A stretch of 22,698 nucleotides of DNA, from the NCBI GenBank assembly GCA_947447315.1, contig CANFJD010000011.1, positions 1 through 22,698 on the forward strand. The letters run 5' to 3'. Positions 1 to 8,317 of the stretch are shown here, in pieces; within the stretch, counting starts at the first letter, position 1, and the number at the start of each line of letters is the position of its first letter. Below the pieces are notes generated by a model. The model worked only from the letters and a program-made list of their open reading frames with translations. It was not told the DNA's origin and did no database searches. This stretch comes from Fimbriimonadaceae bacterium. Lineage in GTDB: Bacteria; Armatimonadota; Fimbriimonadia; Fimbriimonadales; Fimbriimonadaceae. The translations under genes were made by a program, and so were the position numbers.

Positions 1-295
1 ACGACGCTCCCGATCCAAAGACGACCACCGGGCTACCCAAGCTATCCGCTAAATGAATGACCTTGCGTAATCTTTCCTGACAACTCAAACCGTGTTCCGG
101 CGAGAAATAGTCCTGGCCAAAAATTGAAACCGCCGCCAACTCGATCCCCGAATTTGAAATCGCGGATTGGAACGGAGTTGGGTCATCAAACAGCGGAGAA
201 TCCCCAAACAGCGCAATCTCCAGGCACTGAAAGCCCGTCTCGCTCGCAAACGTTACATCGGAAGGATTGCCATCGGTCAAAAATCCAAGCTTCAC
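1..295 (-). CDS. Sugar phosphate isomerase/epimerase-like TIM-barrel protein, 5' part only
   Basis: Reading the minus strand from a GTG at 295 gives an open frame that runs off the left edge, about 98 residues. It begins MKLGFLTDGNPSDVTFASET, continues with GFQCLEIALFGDSPLF, then IELAAVSIFGQDYFSPEHG and finally LGSPVVVFGSG. The alternating strand/helix pattern (KLGFLTDG, then a helix and CLEIAL; ELAAVSIFG; SPVVVFGSG) is the first three beta/alpha units of the xylose-isomerase-like / AP-endonuclease family 2 TIM barrel, whose members isomerise or epimerise sugars and inositols. No metal ligands are visible because those strands lie outside the window. The frame is open back to a stop at 350-352 and holds no ATG; GTG at 295 is the only sensible start, with a weak GGTGG upstream. 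It diverges from the prepilin at 418. The family is fairly sure, the substrate unknown. Confidence 0.72.
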   Translation of the reverse strand, partial: MKLGFLTDGNPSDVTFASETGFQCLEIALFGDSPLFDDPTPFQSAISNSGIELAAVSIFGQDYFSPEHGLSCQERLRKVIHLADSLGSPVVVFGSGAS

Positions 296-329
296 TTCGA
301 CAGTTAACCACCAACCGGAAGCTGTGAGT

Positions 330-367
330 TTCTTAACAATTCTGGCGCCTTATTGACTTCTTAACAA
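330..367. repeat. 10-bp direct repeat TTCTTAACAA, two copies
   Basis: TTCTTAACAA occurs at 330-339 and again at 358-367, 28 bp apart. The second copy overlaps the last base of the -35 box of the prepilin promoter and fills part of the spacer. The first lies just upstream. This arrangement suits a regulator-binding site shared by the divergent gene pair. That is inference only. Confidence 0.5.
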
Positions 368-381
368 ATGGGGCCTATATT
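353..381 (+). promoter_or_regulatory. Sigma70-type promoter of the first prepilin gene
   Basis: TTGACT (353-358), a 17-base spacer, then TATATT (376-381). This is close to the consensus TTGACA-N17-TATAAT. Transcription would start near 388, giving a leader of about 30 bases before the ATG at 418. Confidence 0.65.
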
Positions 382-417
382 GGTCGCGGAGAAGCCGGAG
401 CAATCCGGTGTTGCCTT

Positions 418-1356
418 ATGTCCAAGAAATCAGCCTTCACTCTCATTGAATTGCTCGTGGTTATCGCGATTATCGCGATCCTCGCCGCCATCCTCTTCCC
501 GGTTTTCGCCCAGGCTAAACTCGCCGCCAAGAAAACCTCCGATCTTTCCAATACCAAGAACATCGCCACTGCGACGATGATCTACACCACCGACAGCGAC
601 GATCTGTACCCGCTACAGGCTGGTCGAGATTGCGGCGGCCTCTGGAACTTCAACTCGCGCGTCTACGTGCCGGCCGATTGGAACGCCGGTAAAGTTGCTG
701 CGAACCAAGCCGGATGCCACAAGCGTGTCCGATCTGCCTACCAGACGCCGGTAAACGAAATCATGCCTTATGTAAAGAGCATGGAAATTTTCCAGATGCC
801 AGGCTCCACGATTGCTGGCGTACCGACTGGCGGCGACTGGGATTACAGCGCTGCGAACCAGGCTAAAAAGCCGGGCGTAACCACGTACAGCATGAACGGT
901 CTTCTCACCGAGTTCAGCACCACGTCGGTCGTTTCTCCCACCACCACCCCTGTCTGGTGGCCCGGATTTGGTAAGCAGGCGTACAACGGTTACACCTACA
1001 CCAACCCGTTCCTCATCTGCCCGGATCCTAACGCCGGCTGTGCGTTCAACGGCGGCGGTGCCATCCAGGGAAGCTGCGGAAATGCAGACAACCACAACAC
1101 TCCGGGATTTGCTAACGGAACCCAGTCGGGCTTCGGCAACATCGATTACGGCACCGTTTTTGCCTTCGGCAAGACTGAGAACTGGGTGTACAGTGACGGC
1201 CACGCGAAGTCACGTGCCACCGGAACCGGCGGCGCAAAGGATGATCCGTTCTTCCCGGCTGGCAACTACCTGAACGATGGTTACCCCAGCCAGGGCAACG
1301 TCTACATCGACTCGCAGTGCCACGTCCCGCTCTTCCGCCCGGATTACCAGCCGTGA
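418..1356 (+). CDS. Prepilin-like (type IV pilin/pseudopilin) protein, 312 aa
   Basis: The N-terminus MSKKSAFTLIELL opens a class III prepilin signal: a short basic leader, then FTLIEL with the conserved glutamate at +5 and a hydrophobic helix to about residue 30. Prepilin peptidase would cut before Phe7. The residue before the cut is Ala, not the usual Gly. After the helix come FPVFAQAKLAAKKT and LSNTKN, the pattern of the large Armatimonadota/planctomycete prepilin families. The rest is a Gly/Asn/Tyr-rich exported domain with six cysteines and ends with a W-V-Y-S-DGHAKS segment like the H-X9-DG C-terminal motif. It should be assembled at, or anchored in, the cell envelope; its role is unknown. 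Its stop overlaps the next gene's ATG by one base (TGATG), so the two are probably translated together. A paralogue lies at 14486. Confidence 0.9.
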   Translation: MSKKSAFTLIELLVVIAIIAILAAILFPVFAQAKLAAKKTSDLSNTKNIATATMIYTTDSDDLYPLQAGRDCGGLWNFNSRVYVPADWNAGKVAANQAGCHKRVRSAYQTPVNEIMPYVKSMEIFQMPGSTIAGVPTGGDWDYSAANQAKKPGVTTYSMNGLLTEFSTTSVVSPTTTPVWWPGFGKQAYNGYTYTNPFLICPDPNAGCAFNGGGAIQGSCGNADNHNTPGFANGTQSGFGNIDYGTVFAFGKTENWVYSDGHAKSRATGTGGAKDDPFFPAGNYLNDGYPSQGNVYIDSQCHVPLFRPDYQP

Positions 1357-1523
1357 TGCTGACATCTCGACGGAAAATGCTTGCTCTCGTCGGGGCCGCC
1401 CTTTTGGGCGCCGCCCTGGCGGGTTGCGAAAGCGAAGGTAAGAAGATGGACGATAGCAAGCCGGCCCCCGAGCCGACTTATCACATGGTCCCCGCGCAAA
1501 GCGACCCTAACTACAAAAAGTAG
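1356..1523 (+). CDS. Small lipoprotein coupled to the prepilin, 55 aa
   Basis: The ATG at 1356 shares its A with the stop of the prepilin gene. The product starts MLTSRRKMLALVGAALLGA and has the lipobox L-A-G-C, with the acylated cysteine at residue 24 and then ESEGKKMDD. The mature part is only about 32 residues, charged and Pro-rich, ending in SDPNYKK. An earlier in-frame start at 1317 would lie inside the prepilin gene and give a poor leader. It is recognisable only as a lipoprotein; no domain is visible. The same order of prepilin then short lipoprotein recurs at 14486-15656, so it probably works with the pilin-like protein. A terminator follows at once. Confidence 0.75.
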   Translation: MLTSRRKMLALVGAALLGAALAGCESEGKKMDDSKPAPEPTYHMVPAQSDPNYKK

Positions 1524-1547
1524 GGCCCCGCAAACCCGCTTCCTTCC

Positions 1548-1579
1548 CGCCCTCCCCTTCTTGCCGGGGAGGGCGTTTT
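1548..1579 (+). terminator. Rho-independent terminator of the first prepilin operon
   Basis: CGCCCTCCCC (1548-1557) pairs perfectly with GGGGAGGGCG (1566-1575) across an 8-base loop and is followed by TTTT. The T-run overlaps the stop codon of the convergent RND gene. There is no T-run on the other side, so it should act only on plus-strand transcripts. Confidence 0.8.
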
Positions 1580-4500
1580 AGCGTCCAACCACGTCGCGGT
1601 CAATTGCGGCGGCCCCCGGCGTATCGTCCGCTGCTAGCACCGTACTGCTCGCCAAATCCCGCGGATCTCTCCGGACGCGTCGCGCGATATCGTCAATCAT
1701 GCAGTAGATCACCGGCACTACGAACAACGTGAGCACCGTGGAAGTCATCAATCCTCCAATCACCGCCGTTGCCAGCGGGGCCTGCGTCTCAGATCCCTTG
1801 CCCGAAGCAACCGCTAGCGGAATCATGCCGAGGATCGCGGCGCAGCTGGTCATCAAAATGGGTCGCAACCGAGTGGGTGAAGCAGTTAAAACCGCATCAT
1901 CCCGATTCATACCGCGCCCTCGCAGCTGATTGGTGTAGTCCACAAGCAGGATGCCGTTCTTCACGACAATCCCGATCAACAACAGTAATCCCACAAAGGC
2001 GGTCAGGCCAAAAGCTCGCCCCGACATGAACATCGCCAGGATGACGCCGAGCACGCACATCGGCACCGACGCTAAGATCACCAGCGGCGAGGTAAACGAT
2101 TCAAACTGCGAAGCGAGCAACATGTAAATAAGGGCGATCGCGAGCAAAACCGCCACCCCTAACCCAGAAAATTCCTTTCCTTTCTGCTGTTGCTGCTGAC
2201 CAAAATCCCAGTAAACGCCCTGGCTGAACTCAATCTTCGAGAGTGCCTTCCGTACGTCAGCTTGAACCTCACTATCCGTGCGACCGGACACTCGCCCGTT
2301 CACCGCGATGTACCGCTGGCGGTCCAACCGCGTAATCTCATTCGGCCCCAGCGCCTGGACCGGAGTCGCTACCTGACTCAAACGAATTGGCTTGCGAATA
2401 TCTCCGCCCGAGGGCGCTCCGCCGCTCGGCGTAATCGGCAAGTCCGAAAGTTCCGCCACCGTCTTTCGCTGACCTTCCGGTACCTGGACATAGATCGGAT
2501 ACTGGTATCCACCATCCTGATAGTAAGTACTGAGCGCCCCGTTGGTAGCGGTATTCAGCGCGTTAGCAATGTCAGAAAAACTCACCCCGAGTGCCGTCGC
2601 CTTCTCCCGGTCCACCTTCCATCGCAGTTCCGGCGTCGCATCCTGTACCCCCAAGTCCACGCCTTCCAACCCCGGAACCTCCCGCATCGCATCTAGCACT
2701 TCCCGCGCTTTTGCCTGCACCAAATTCATGTCTTGGCCGAAGATATCGACCTCCATGTTCGTGTTTCCGCCGGTGAGAACCTGGGTAACCATGTCGTAAG
2801 CGGTAGCGCTAATCTTCGCCCCCGGTATCGACGAAAGATCCTTCTGTACTGCCGCGACCACCTGGGCCGTGGTCTGCTTACGATCTTCCTTCAATCGCAC
2901 CGTCGCGCCGCCCTGGTATCCCACGCCAGAATTTCCGGCGCCTCGGATGCTGAGATTCGTACCGGCCGCCGCGAAAACCACGCTCACATTAGGGTTTGCC
3001 ATGATGCGTTTCTCAACCTCCTGCATGGTCTTATTTGTCACCGCGAAAGCAGTCCCCACCGGCATGCGGACGTTCACATTGAAATCACCGGAATCCGTCT
3101 GAGGAAGCGTTTCCGAGCCTATCAACGGCACCAACGGCAAAGCCGCTAGCGTGACGCCCACTGCCCCCCCCAAAACCCACCATCGATGATGGAGCGACCA
3201 CCGAATCCCCCGGTGGTACGCCAGTTCTAGTGCGGTAAATCGGGCTCCTGCCCAGTCGAAGAACTTCGTAAGTAGACTCGCTTTCTTCCCTCGCTGAGCC
3301 CGTAATTCCGGATTATGCTCCTCATGAACCTCCTCTTCATTTATCAGGCGTGAAGCAAGCATCGGCACCACCGTCGTCGCATCCAGCAGAGACACCAGAA
3401 TCGCGAAAATTACCACTAGGCCAAACTGCGAATAGGTCTGACCCGATTGCCCCTGGATCATGAATAGCGGAATGAAGACCACCACGATAGTCAGGGTCGA
3501 AGCAATAACCGCCGACAGAATCTCTTGCGTGGCCGATATCGAGGCCTCCATCGCCCGCTTGTTGTCACGCTGAATGTGGCGGAAAATGTTCTCGATCACG
3601 ACCACCGCATCGTCCACGATCAAACCGGTCGAGAGTGCCAACGCGCTCAAAGTAATGGTATTGAGAGTAAATCCCGCAAAGTACAGCAGTGCGAATGCCG
3701 AGATGATCGAGATTGGGATTGAAAGCGCGACCACCAAGGTGCTGCGAATATTTCGGAGAAAAAACAGCAGTACGAGAATCGCGAGCATTCCCCCGATGAT
3801 GGCTTCGCGTTGCAGGTGGTGGATGGAATCCTCAATGAAACCCGCCTGCTGATACCCCTCTTGAAAACGAAAATTGGGATACCGTTCTCGGATCTGGTTC
3901 ACCTTCTCCGCTACCGCGCGCGTGGTTTCCACGGTATTCGCATCGCTCTGCTTCACGATCGTAATACCAACCGCGGGCTCCCCGTTGAATCGGGTAGCAA
4001 TCCGCGTCTCGGGATGGGCGTCCCGCACTTCGGCCACCATCCCCAACGTGACAATCGCCCCGTTCGATTGCTTTAATGGCACCCGTTTGATCTCATCGAT
4101 CGAACCGAAGTAGCCAACGCTACGAATTGTGTATTCCGTATTTCCTTGCCGTGCAATTCCCGCTGGCAAGTTCAAATTTTCCGAGCGTAAGCGATCTTGA
4201 AGATCGTTCAGGGTAATGCCGTAGGCCTGTAATCGGGTGGGATCGGCGTCAATAATGATCGCCCGCGTCTCCCCTCCCGATACATTCACCTGCGCCACGC
4301 CCTCCGCCGATTCTAGGATTGGAACGATGTCATTCTGGATTGTGGTGCGCATCCGCACCATGTCCTTATCGCCCGTGACGCCGTAGATCATGATCGGCAA
4401 CGTCGACGGATCAAACTTGAAAACCCGCGGTTCCTGAAGGGTTCGATCGTTCGGAAAACTCCCCTTCGCCCGCTGGACCAGCTGCAACACATCCACCGCC

Positions 4501-4811
4501 GCCTGGCCGACGTCCGTGCCCCACTTAAACTGAACTCGGACGTTACTGTTCCCCGTGGTGGAACTCGAACTTACTTGAGATAGATTCGGAGCCGATGACA
4601 CCGCCTGTTCAATCGGACGCGTGATTTGCGTTTCCATCTCTTCCGGCCCCACATTGGGCCAGGAAGTGGAGATCACAACGGTTGGAATGGAAACTTTCGG
4701 CAGCAGATCCACCGAAAGCCGAGTGAGACAGATTGCTCCCAAAACCACCAGTGCGGCAATCCGCATGGTAACCGCAACCGGTCGCGTTACCGAGAACTTA
4801 GCAAAGTTCAA
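1578..4811 (-). CDS. RND multidrug/solute efflux transporter, HAE1 (AcrB-like) family, 1077 aa
   Basis: An inner-membrane proton-driven exporter that works as a trimer with the adaptor encoded just upstream and an outer-membrane channel. The product starts MNFAKFSVTRPVAVTMRIAA, the usual cytoplasmic tail and TM1. TM4 carries the proton-relay pair Asp400-Asp401 (GLIVDDAVVVIENI). TM10 carries Lys951 (GIVVKNGILLVDYTN), followed by RLRPILMTS. Two large periplasmic loops (about 40-335 and 565-870) complete the normal 12-TM layout, and the length is typical of AcrB (about 1050). A C-terminal tail of some 30 residues is polar and probably not conserved. The start is TTG at 4811, whose TTGA overlaps the adaptor stop by 4 bases. 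The substrate cannot be told from sequence. Confidence 0.95.
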   Translation of the reverse strand: MNFAKFSVTRPVAVTMRIAALVVLGAICLTRLSVDLLPKVSIPTVVISTSWPNVGPEEMETQITRPIEQAVSSAPNLSQVSSSSTTGNSNVRVQFKWGTDVGQAAVDVLQLVQRAKGSFPNDRTLQEPRVFKFDPSTLPIMIYGVTGDKDMVRMRTTIQNDIVPILESAEGVAQVNVSGGETRAIIIDADPTRLQAYGITLNDLQDRLRSENLNLPAGIARQGNTEYTIRSVGYFGSIDEIKRVPLKQSNGAIVTLGMVAEVRDAHPETRIATRFNGEPAVGITIVKQSDANTVETTRAVAEKVNQIRERYPNFRFQEGYQQAGFIEDSIHHLQREAIIGGMLAILVLLFFLRNIRSTLVVALSIPISIISAFALLYFAGFTLNTITLSALALSTGLIVDDAVVVIENIFRHIQRDNKRAMEASISATQEILSAVIASTLTIVVVFIPLFMIQGQSGQTYSQFGLVVIFAILVSLLDATTVVPMLASRLINEEEVHEEHNPELRAQRGKKASLLTKFFDWAGARFTALELAYHRGIRWSLHHRWWVLGGAVGVTLAALPLVPLIGSETLPQTDSGDFNVNVRMPVGTAFAVTNKTMQEVEKRIMANPNVSVVFAAAGTNLSIRGAGNSGVGYQGGATVRLKEDRKQTTAQVVAAVQKDLSSIPGAKISATAYDMVTQVLTGGNTNMEVDIFGQDMNLVQAKAREVLDAMREVPGLEGVDLGVQDATPELRWKVDREKATALGVSFSDIANALNTATNGALSTYYQDGGYQYPIYVQVPEGQRKTVAELSDLPITPSGGAPSGGDIRKPIRLSQVATPVQALGPNEITRLDRQRYIAVNGRVSGRTDSEVQADVRKALSKIEFSQGVYWDFGQQQQQKGKEFSGLGVAVLLAIALIYMLLASQFESFTSPLVILASVPMCVLGVILAMFMSGRAFGLTAFVGLLLLIGIVVKNGILLVDYTNQLRGRGMNRDDAVLTASPTRLRPILMTSCAAILGMIPLAVASGKGSETQAPLATAVIGGLMTSTVLTLFVVPVIYCMIDDIARRVRRDPRDLASSTVLAADDTPGAAAIDRDVVGR

Positions 4812-6436
4812 TTGGAACCGCCAGCTCGACCGGTCCCACCCTTAGCGCCTTTCTCATCTGGCTTGGCCCCGCCCAGCTTTTGCCCATCCTTTGGCGCTGC
4901 GTAGGCCAATGACACGATCTTATCGCCGGCCGTCAAGCCGGACTTAATCTCATATCCATCCGCATCTTCGGCTCCCAGCTCCACCGGCATCGCCTTAACC
5001 GCTCCGTCCGCACCGACCGTAAAGACGGTGCTCTGCCCTTTTACCATCCGTACACTCTCCCGGGGGGCGTAAACCGACGCGCTTGTTTCCGAGGTAACTA
5101 ACGAAATCCGCGCAAACATTCCCGGTCGCAACTCGAGCGACGGATTAGCCAGGCGGATCCGCACCGTGAATTGGCGCGTCGCCGCATCGGCTACCGGATT
5201 AATCTCAGTCACTGCCCCCGTAAACTTCTTGCCCGGTAAGGCATCAAAAGTTACGGGAATAAGCATCCCTTGCTTCACCACCGCTGCCTGCTCAACCGGT
5301 ACCGGGACGGCCACCAAAACTGTATCTAGCTTCGAGACCACCAGCACTTCCGTCCCCGCACTCGCAATCGAGCCGGGATCAGCCGCGCGCTGGGTAACAA
5401 TTCCGGCAATGGGAGACCGGAGCGTAGTATCGGCCCGCCGCGCTTCGGCCTGGGCTAGTTCCGCCTTCGCCACCTCCACCGTAGCCCGTAGTGCATCGAG
5501 GTTTTGACGGTACGCCCCCGATTGAGAGTTATTGGCCCTGGCCACGTCTCGGGCCGCTTCCGCCTGAGACTTACGCGCCGCCGCCGCCGTTACATCGGCC
5601 GCGGCCTTACTCTTAATGATTCCGGCTTGGTTCTTTGCACTCGCCAACTGCGCTTCCGCCGAACGCTGGGCCGAGTTTGCGCCTTCTATCTTGGTTTGCG
5701 CACCCGCCACCACACTCTCCGCCACCGCCAAGGCGGTTGTCGCGTTCTCTTGCTCCTGGGCCGAAATAAAACCTTGCTGGAACAAGCTGTCGGAGCGCTT
5801 TTTCCGCGCCTGCGCATTGTCTCGCGTCGCCATCGCCGTGTTAAGATCTGCCTTCGCATTGGCCACCAAGGCCTGGGCGATCGCTACTTTGGCTGCTGCA
5901 TCCGTCACTTGTGCGTCCGCGGCCGCGGCCTGAGCACTCAACGACTGACGCTGCTGGTTTAAATCGGCATTGGCCGATGTGAGTCCGGCTTGCTGCTGGC
6001 GAATCTGCGCTTCAATCGCCGTGTCGGTCGCTCCTAACCCAAGCTGGGCTTGCGCCAAGCGAGCTTGCGCTTCGGCAAGGGCCGCTCGCTGCTGTAATAC
6101 CGCCCCCTCAACTTCGGTGGCGTCAATTTGAACCAATGCTTGGTTCGCCTCCACACGGGCACCCTCGCGCACGTTGACCGCCAAGATTCTTCCCGCCACC
6201 TTCGGCGAAAGTCTCACCGTCAACGGTGCCTCCACGCTGCCCACCAGATCCAGCGTCTGAACCATCTGCTTCGGCCCCACGACCGTGGTTTCCGCCCGCA
6301 GAGGAGCATTTTTGCGTTTTGATTGGTCCCCCGACATCTTGTCGGAGTTGGCTTGGATATCGCGGAATCGCATCCCGAGACCAACCGCCACTAAAATCGC
6401 CGGCACGACAAACATTGCGGCACGACCGATGTTCAA
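4808..6436 (-). CDS. Periplasmic adaptor (membrane-fusion protein) of the RND pump, 542 aa
   Basis: It links the RND pump to an outer-membrane channel. Residues 1-22 form a membrane anchor with no lipobox. One half of the lipoyl domain is at about 73-107 (VAGRILAVNVREGARVEANQ) and the other at 338-372 (LRSPIAGIVTQRAADPGS). Beta-barrel and membrane-proximal parts follow to about 515, then a Gly/Lys-rich tail. Between the lipoyl halves is a very Ala-rich coiled-coil hairpin of about 230 residues. It carries a typical TolC-facing tip pattern, R-x6-L-x3-GFIS-x-QE, around 213-230. The protein is much longer than AcrA (about 397 residues), mostly because of this hairpin. The start is TTG at 6436, backed by GGAGGG six bases upstream. 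It leads a two-gene operon. Confidence 0.93.
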   Translation of the reverse strand: MNIGRAAMFVVPAILVAVGLGMRFRDIQANSDKMSGDQSKRKNAPLRAETTVVGPKQMVQTLDLVGSVEAPLTVRLSPKVAGRILAVNVREGARVEANQALVQIDATEVEGAVLQQRAALAEAQARLAQAQLGLGATDTAIEAQIRQQQAGLTSANADLNQQRQSLSAQAAAADAQVTDAAAKVAIAQALVANAKADLNTAMATRDNAQARKKRSDSLFQQGFISAQEQENATTALAVAESVVAGAQTKIEGANSAQRSAEAQLASAKNQAGIIKSKAAADVTAAAARKSQAEAARDVARANNSQSGAYRQNLDALRATVEVAKAELAQAEARRADTTLRSPIAGIVTQRAADPGSIASAGTEVLVVSKLDTVLVAVPVPVEQAAVVKQGMLIPVTFDALPGKKFTGAVTEINPVADAATRQFTVRIRLANPSLELRPGMFARISLVTSETSASVYAPRESVRMVKGQSTVFTVGADGAVKAMPVELGAEDADGYEIKSGLTAGDKIVSLAYAAPKDGQKLGGAKPDEKGAKGGTGRAGGSN

Positions 6437-6442
6437 GCAAAA

Positions 6443-6448
6443 CCCTCC
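6443..6448 (-). promoter_or_regulatory. Strong ribosome-binding site fixing the TTG start of the adaptor
   Basis: The minus strand reads GGAGGG, then six bases (TTTTGC), then TTG. No ATG or GTG competes at this spacing, so it decides the start of the adaptor gene. Confidence 0.75.
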
Positions 6449-6583
6449 AAATTCAGAGCCACGGAATGCATCCTCATATTCTCACACTTTGCTACAACGC
6501 ATCACCGAGTAAAAGTTTCAGTTCTTGCGTTCAATATAGCAATCTAAGGAAATAATCCGATCTGCTCCACGACGCTCGCGCAA

Positions 6584-7333
6584 TCACCGCTTGCGTGCGA
6601 TGTACATCGCTTCTACTTCATCCAAACTGAGCGCGCGCTGTCCCCAAGAACCCGCCGTTCCACCGTACACGTTATCCACGGTGAATCCCGACTCCTGCAG
6701 CATCCGTCGCACTTCCGGTGGAATAAACAATCGCTCGTACACGGTGACGATCTCTGGCCCCGATGGCAAATCCCACTCGTCCTGATAAAAACTGATCATC
6801 GAACCAGGATCGAACCGTCCCGCTTGCACCAGCTCATCGTTCATTTGCCGGATCGCGCTGTAAGCATTCAACGCCGTCAAAACAAACGGCGCGTTCGTTC
6901 GCAAGTGAGCCGCGACGTTCTTGAAAATCGCCAAGTCGTGCGCTTCCGCATCTGCCCCGCGATCCACCAGCCCGACGCCGCCTTCGCATAGGCAAATAGC
7001 GTAATCAAACACTTGGTCCAGCGCAAAATTGGTTGCATCCGCCTCTATAAACTCGACCTCGACTCCTTCCCGGCGAGCTTTCGACCGCGCTACATTCAGC
7101 ATCCCGGCACTAAAATCCACCCCGGTCACGCGAAATCCGCGCTTCGCAAGCTCAATCGCGTGGCGACCAGTCCCGCATCCAATGTCCAAGAATCGAGACC
7201 CCTTTGGTACCGGATAAAGTGCTAACAGAAACGCCACTTCCATTTCCGTGTGGAAAGTAAAAGGATTGTCGTCGTAAGTGGTTGCGTGATTATTGAAAAA
7301 ATCACGCCATCCCGTCGGCGTCGTTTCGCTCAT
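6584..7333 (-). CDS. Class I SAM-dependent methyltransferase, 249 aa
   Basis: Transfers a methyl group from S-adenosylmethionine to an unknown acceptor, probably a small molecule in the cytoplasm. Motif I is plain at residues 48-58 (RFLDIGCGTGRHAIE). It is followed by VTGVDFSAGML, where the acidic residue binds the SAM ribose, then VEFIEADATNF and FDYAICLCEGGVGLV for motifs II-III. This matches the Methyltransf_25/11 fold. The C-terminal half (NAPFVLTALNAYSAI, then an acceptor domain with YERLFIPPEVRRMLQESGF) gives no specific substrate. ATG at 7333 shares one base with the hisG stop (TGATG), so it is translationally coupled to hisG. That link does not prove a role in histidine synthesis. Confidence 0.88.
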   Translation of the reverse strand: MSETTPTGWRDFFNNHATTYDDNPFTFHTEMEVAFLLALYPVPKGSRFLDIGCGTGRHAIELAKRGFRVTGVDFSAGMLNVARSKARREGVEVEFIEADATNFALDQVFDYAICLCEGGVGLVDRGADAEAHDLAIFKNVAAHLRTNAPFVLTALNAYSAIRQMNDELVQAGRFDPGSMISFYQDEWDLPSGPEIVTVYERLFIPPEVRRMLQESGFTVDNVYGGTAGSWGQRALSLDEVEAMYIARKR

Positions 7334-8202
7334 CAGTAAATAACCTTGTTCAGCGGATACTCAACCAGTCCCGTTGCCCCCGCCCGCTTCAGCGCCGGAA
7401 TGAGGTCCCGAACTTCCTTCTCACTTAAGATCACTTCGGCAGCCACCCATCCCTCATCCGCCAAAGGGCTTAATGTGGGATTCTTTAACGCCGGTAGAAT
7501 GTTAAGGATTTCTGTTTGTCGCCCCCGGGGCAAATTCATTTTCAGGCCCACCAACTTGGCCGCGTTCATTGCTCCGGTTAAGAGAATTTCAAGATTTTCG
7601 ATTCGTTCGCGCTTCCAATCGTCCTGCCACGCTGCGGGAGAGGCTACAAACCGGGTGGTACTTTCCAGTAATGTGTCGACAATCCGCAGATTGTGCGCCC
7701 GTAGACTATTCCCGGTCTCGGTGTTCACCACGATGGCGTCAACCAGGGTCGGAACCTTCACTTCGTCCGCTCCCCAACTAAAATCGACGCGACAGTCGAC
7801 ACCCTTACCTTCGAAGTAGCGCTTGCTTAGGCGAACATATTCGCTGGCCACCAACTTGCCTTGCAAATCGGCCGCCGATTGCACCGGAGAATCGTTATGA
7901 ACCGCAAGGACAATCCGAATCGGATTATTGGTCAACTTGCTGTACCGCAATTCGCAAACTTCCACCACATTTGCTTGCGCATCTTCAATCCAGTCTTTCC
8001 CCGTGAGACCCGCATCAATCACACCGTCCTGAATGTAGATCGGAATCTCTTGGGGACGAAGCAGGATCGGTTCAATGGTGTCGTCGTCAACAATCGGCTG
8101 GTAACTTCGGCTAGAAACTTTGAAGGAGTATCCGGCCCGCTCGAAGAGGGCAAAAGTCGGTTCTTGCAGGCTTCCCTTCGGTAGCCCCAGCTTAAGTTTC
8201 AT
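7333..8202 (-). CDS. hisG: ATP phosphoribosyltransferase, long form
   Basis: First enzyme of histidine synthesis: it joins PRPP to ATP to make phosphoribosyl-ATP in the cytoplasm. The start MKLKLGLPKGSLQEPTF is the classic HisG N-terminus. GVIDAGLTGKDWI and the PRPP-binding stretch DAIVVNTETGNSLRAHNL (about 155-172) follow. Residues from about 210 to the end (LVGLKMNLPRGR, then GATGLVEYPLNKVIY) form the ACT/PII-like regulatory domain of the long, HisZ-independent form, through which histidine inhibits the enzyme. Length is 289 residues, normal for that form. ATG at 8202 was chosen because it places LGLPKGS where the family has it. An in-frame GTG at 8232 would add ten residues. No other his gene is in the window. 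Confidence 0.93.
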   Translation of the reverse strand: MKLKLGLPKGSLQEPTFALFERAGYSFKVSSRSYQPIVDDDTIEPILLRPQEIPIYIQDGVIDAGLTGKDWIEDAQANVVEVCELRYSKLTNNPIRIVLAVHNDSPVQSAADLQGKLVASEYVRLSKRYFEGKGVDCRVDFSWGADEVKVPTLVDAIVVNTETGNSLRAHNLRIVDTLLESTTRFVASPAAWQDDWKRERIENLEILLTGAMNAAKLVGLKMNLPRGRQTEILNILPALKNPTLSPLADEGWVAAEVILSEKEVRDLIPALKRAGATGLVEYPLNKVIY

Positions 8203-8212
8203 GATCGGAAGT

Positions 8213-8258
8213 TTACTGGCAACCACCGTCACCCAGCATTCGCCAGCACGCTCCTCCC
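8213..8258 (-). promoter_or_regulatory. Possible leader of hisG: strong Shine-Dalgarno with an 8-codon ORF
   Basis: On the minus strand GGGAGGAG (8258-8251) is an almost ideal ribosome-binding site. It is 49 bases from the likely hisG ATG and 18 bases from the alternative GTG, too far for either. Eleven bases after it an ATG (8239) opens MLGDGGCQ and a stop (8215-8213). It contains no histidine codons, so it is not a classical his attenuator. Confidence 0.3.
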
Positions 8259-8317
8259 GTACTTACAGTTGGCCATTTGCCCTCTCGCTAACAAAAACCG
8301 TTCGACATGTTAAAAAA

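Noticed and set aside
124..327. Plus-strand 67-codon ORF at the left edge
   Set aside because: Low-complexity Ser/Thr/Arg-rich product; the opposite strand reads as a clear TIM-barrel protein.
5504..5962. Plus-strand 152-codon ORF inside the adaptor gene
   Set aside because: Arg/Leu-rich shadow of the Ala-rich coiled-coil codons on the minus strand; no domain.
6490..6534. TTGAAC with TACTCG as promoter of the efflux operon, minus strand
   Set aside because: Spacing of 17 is right, but the -10 box is too far from consensus to support.
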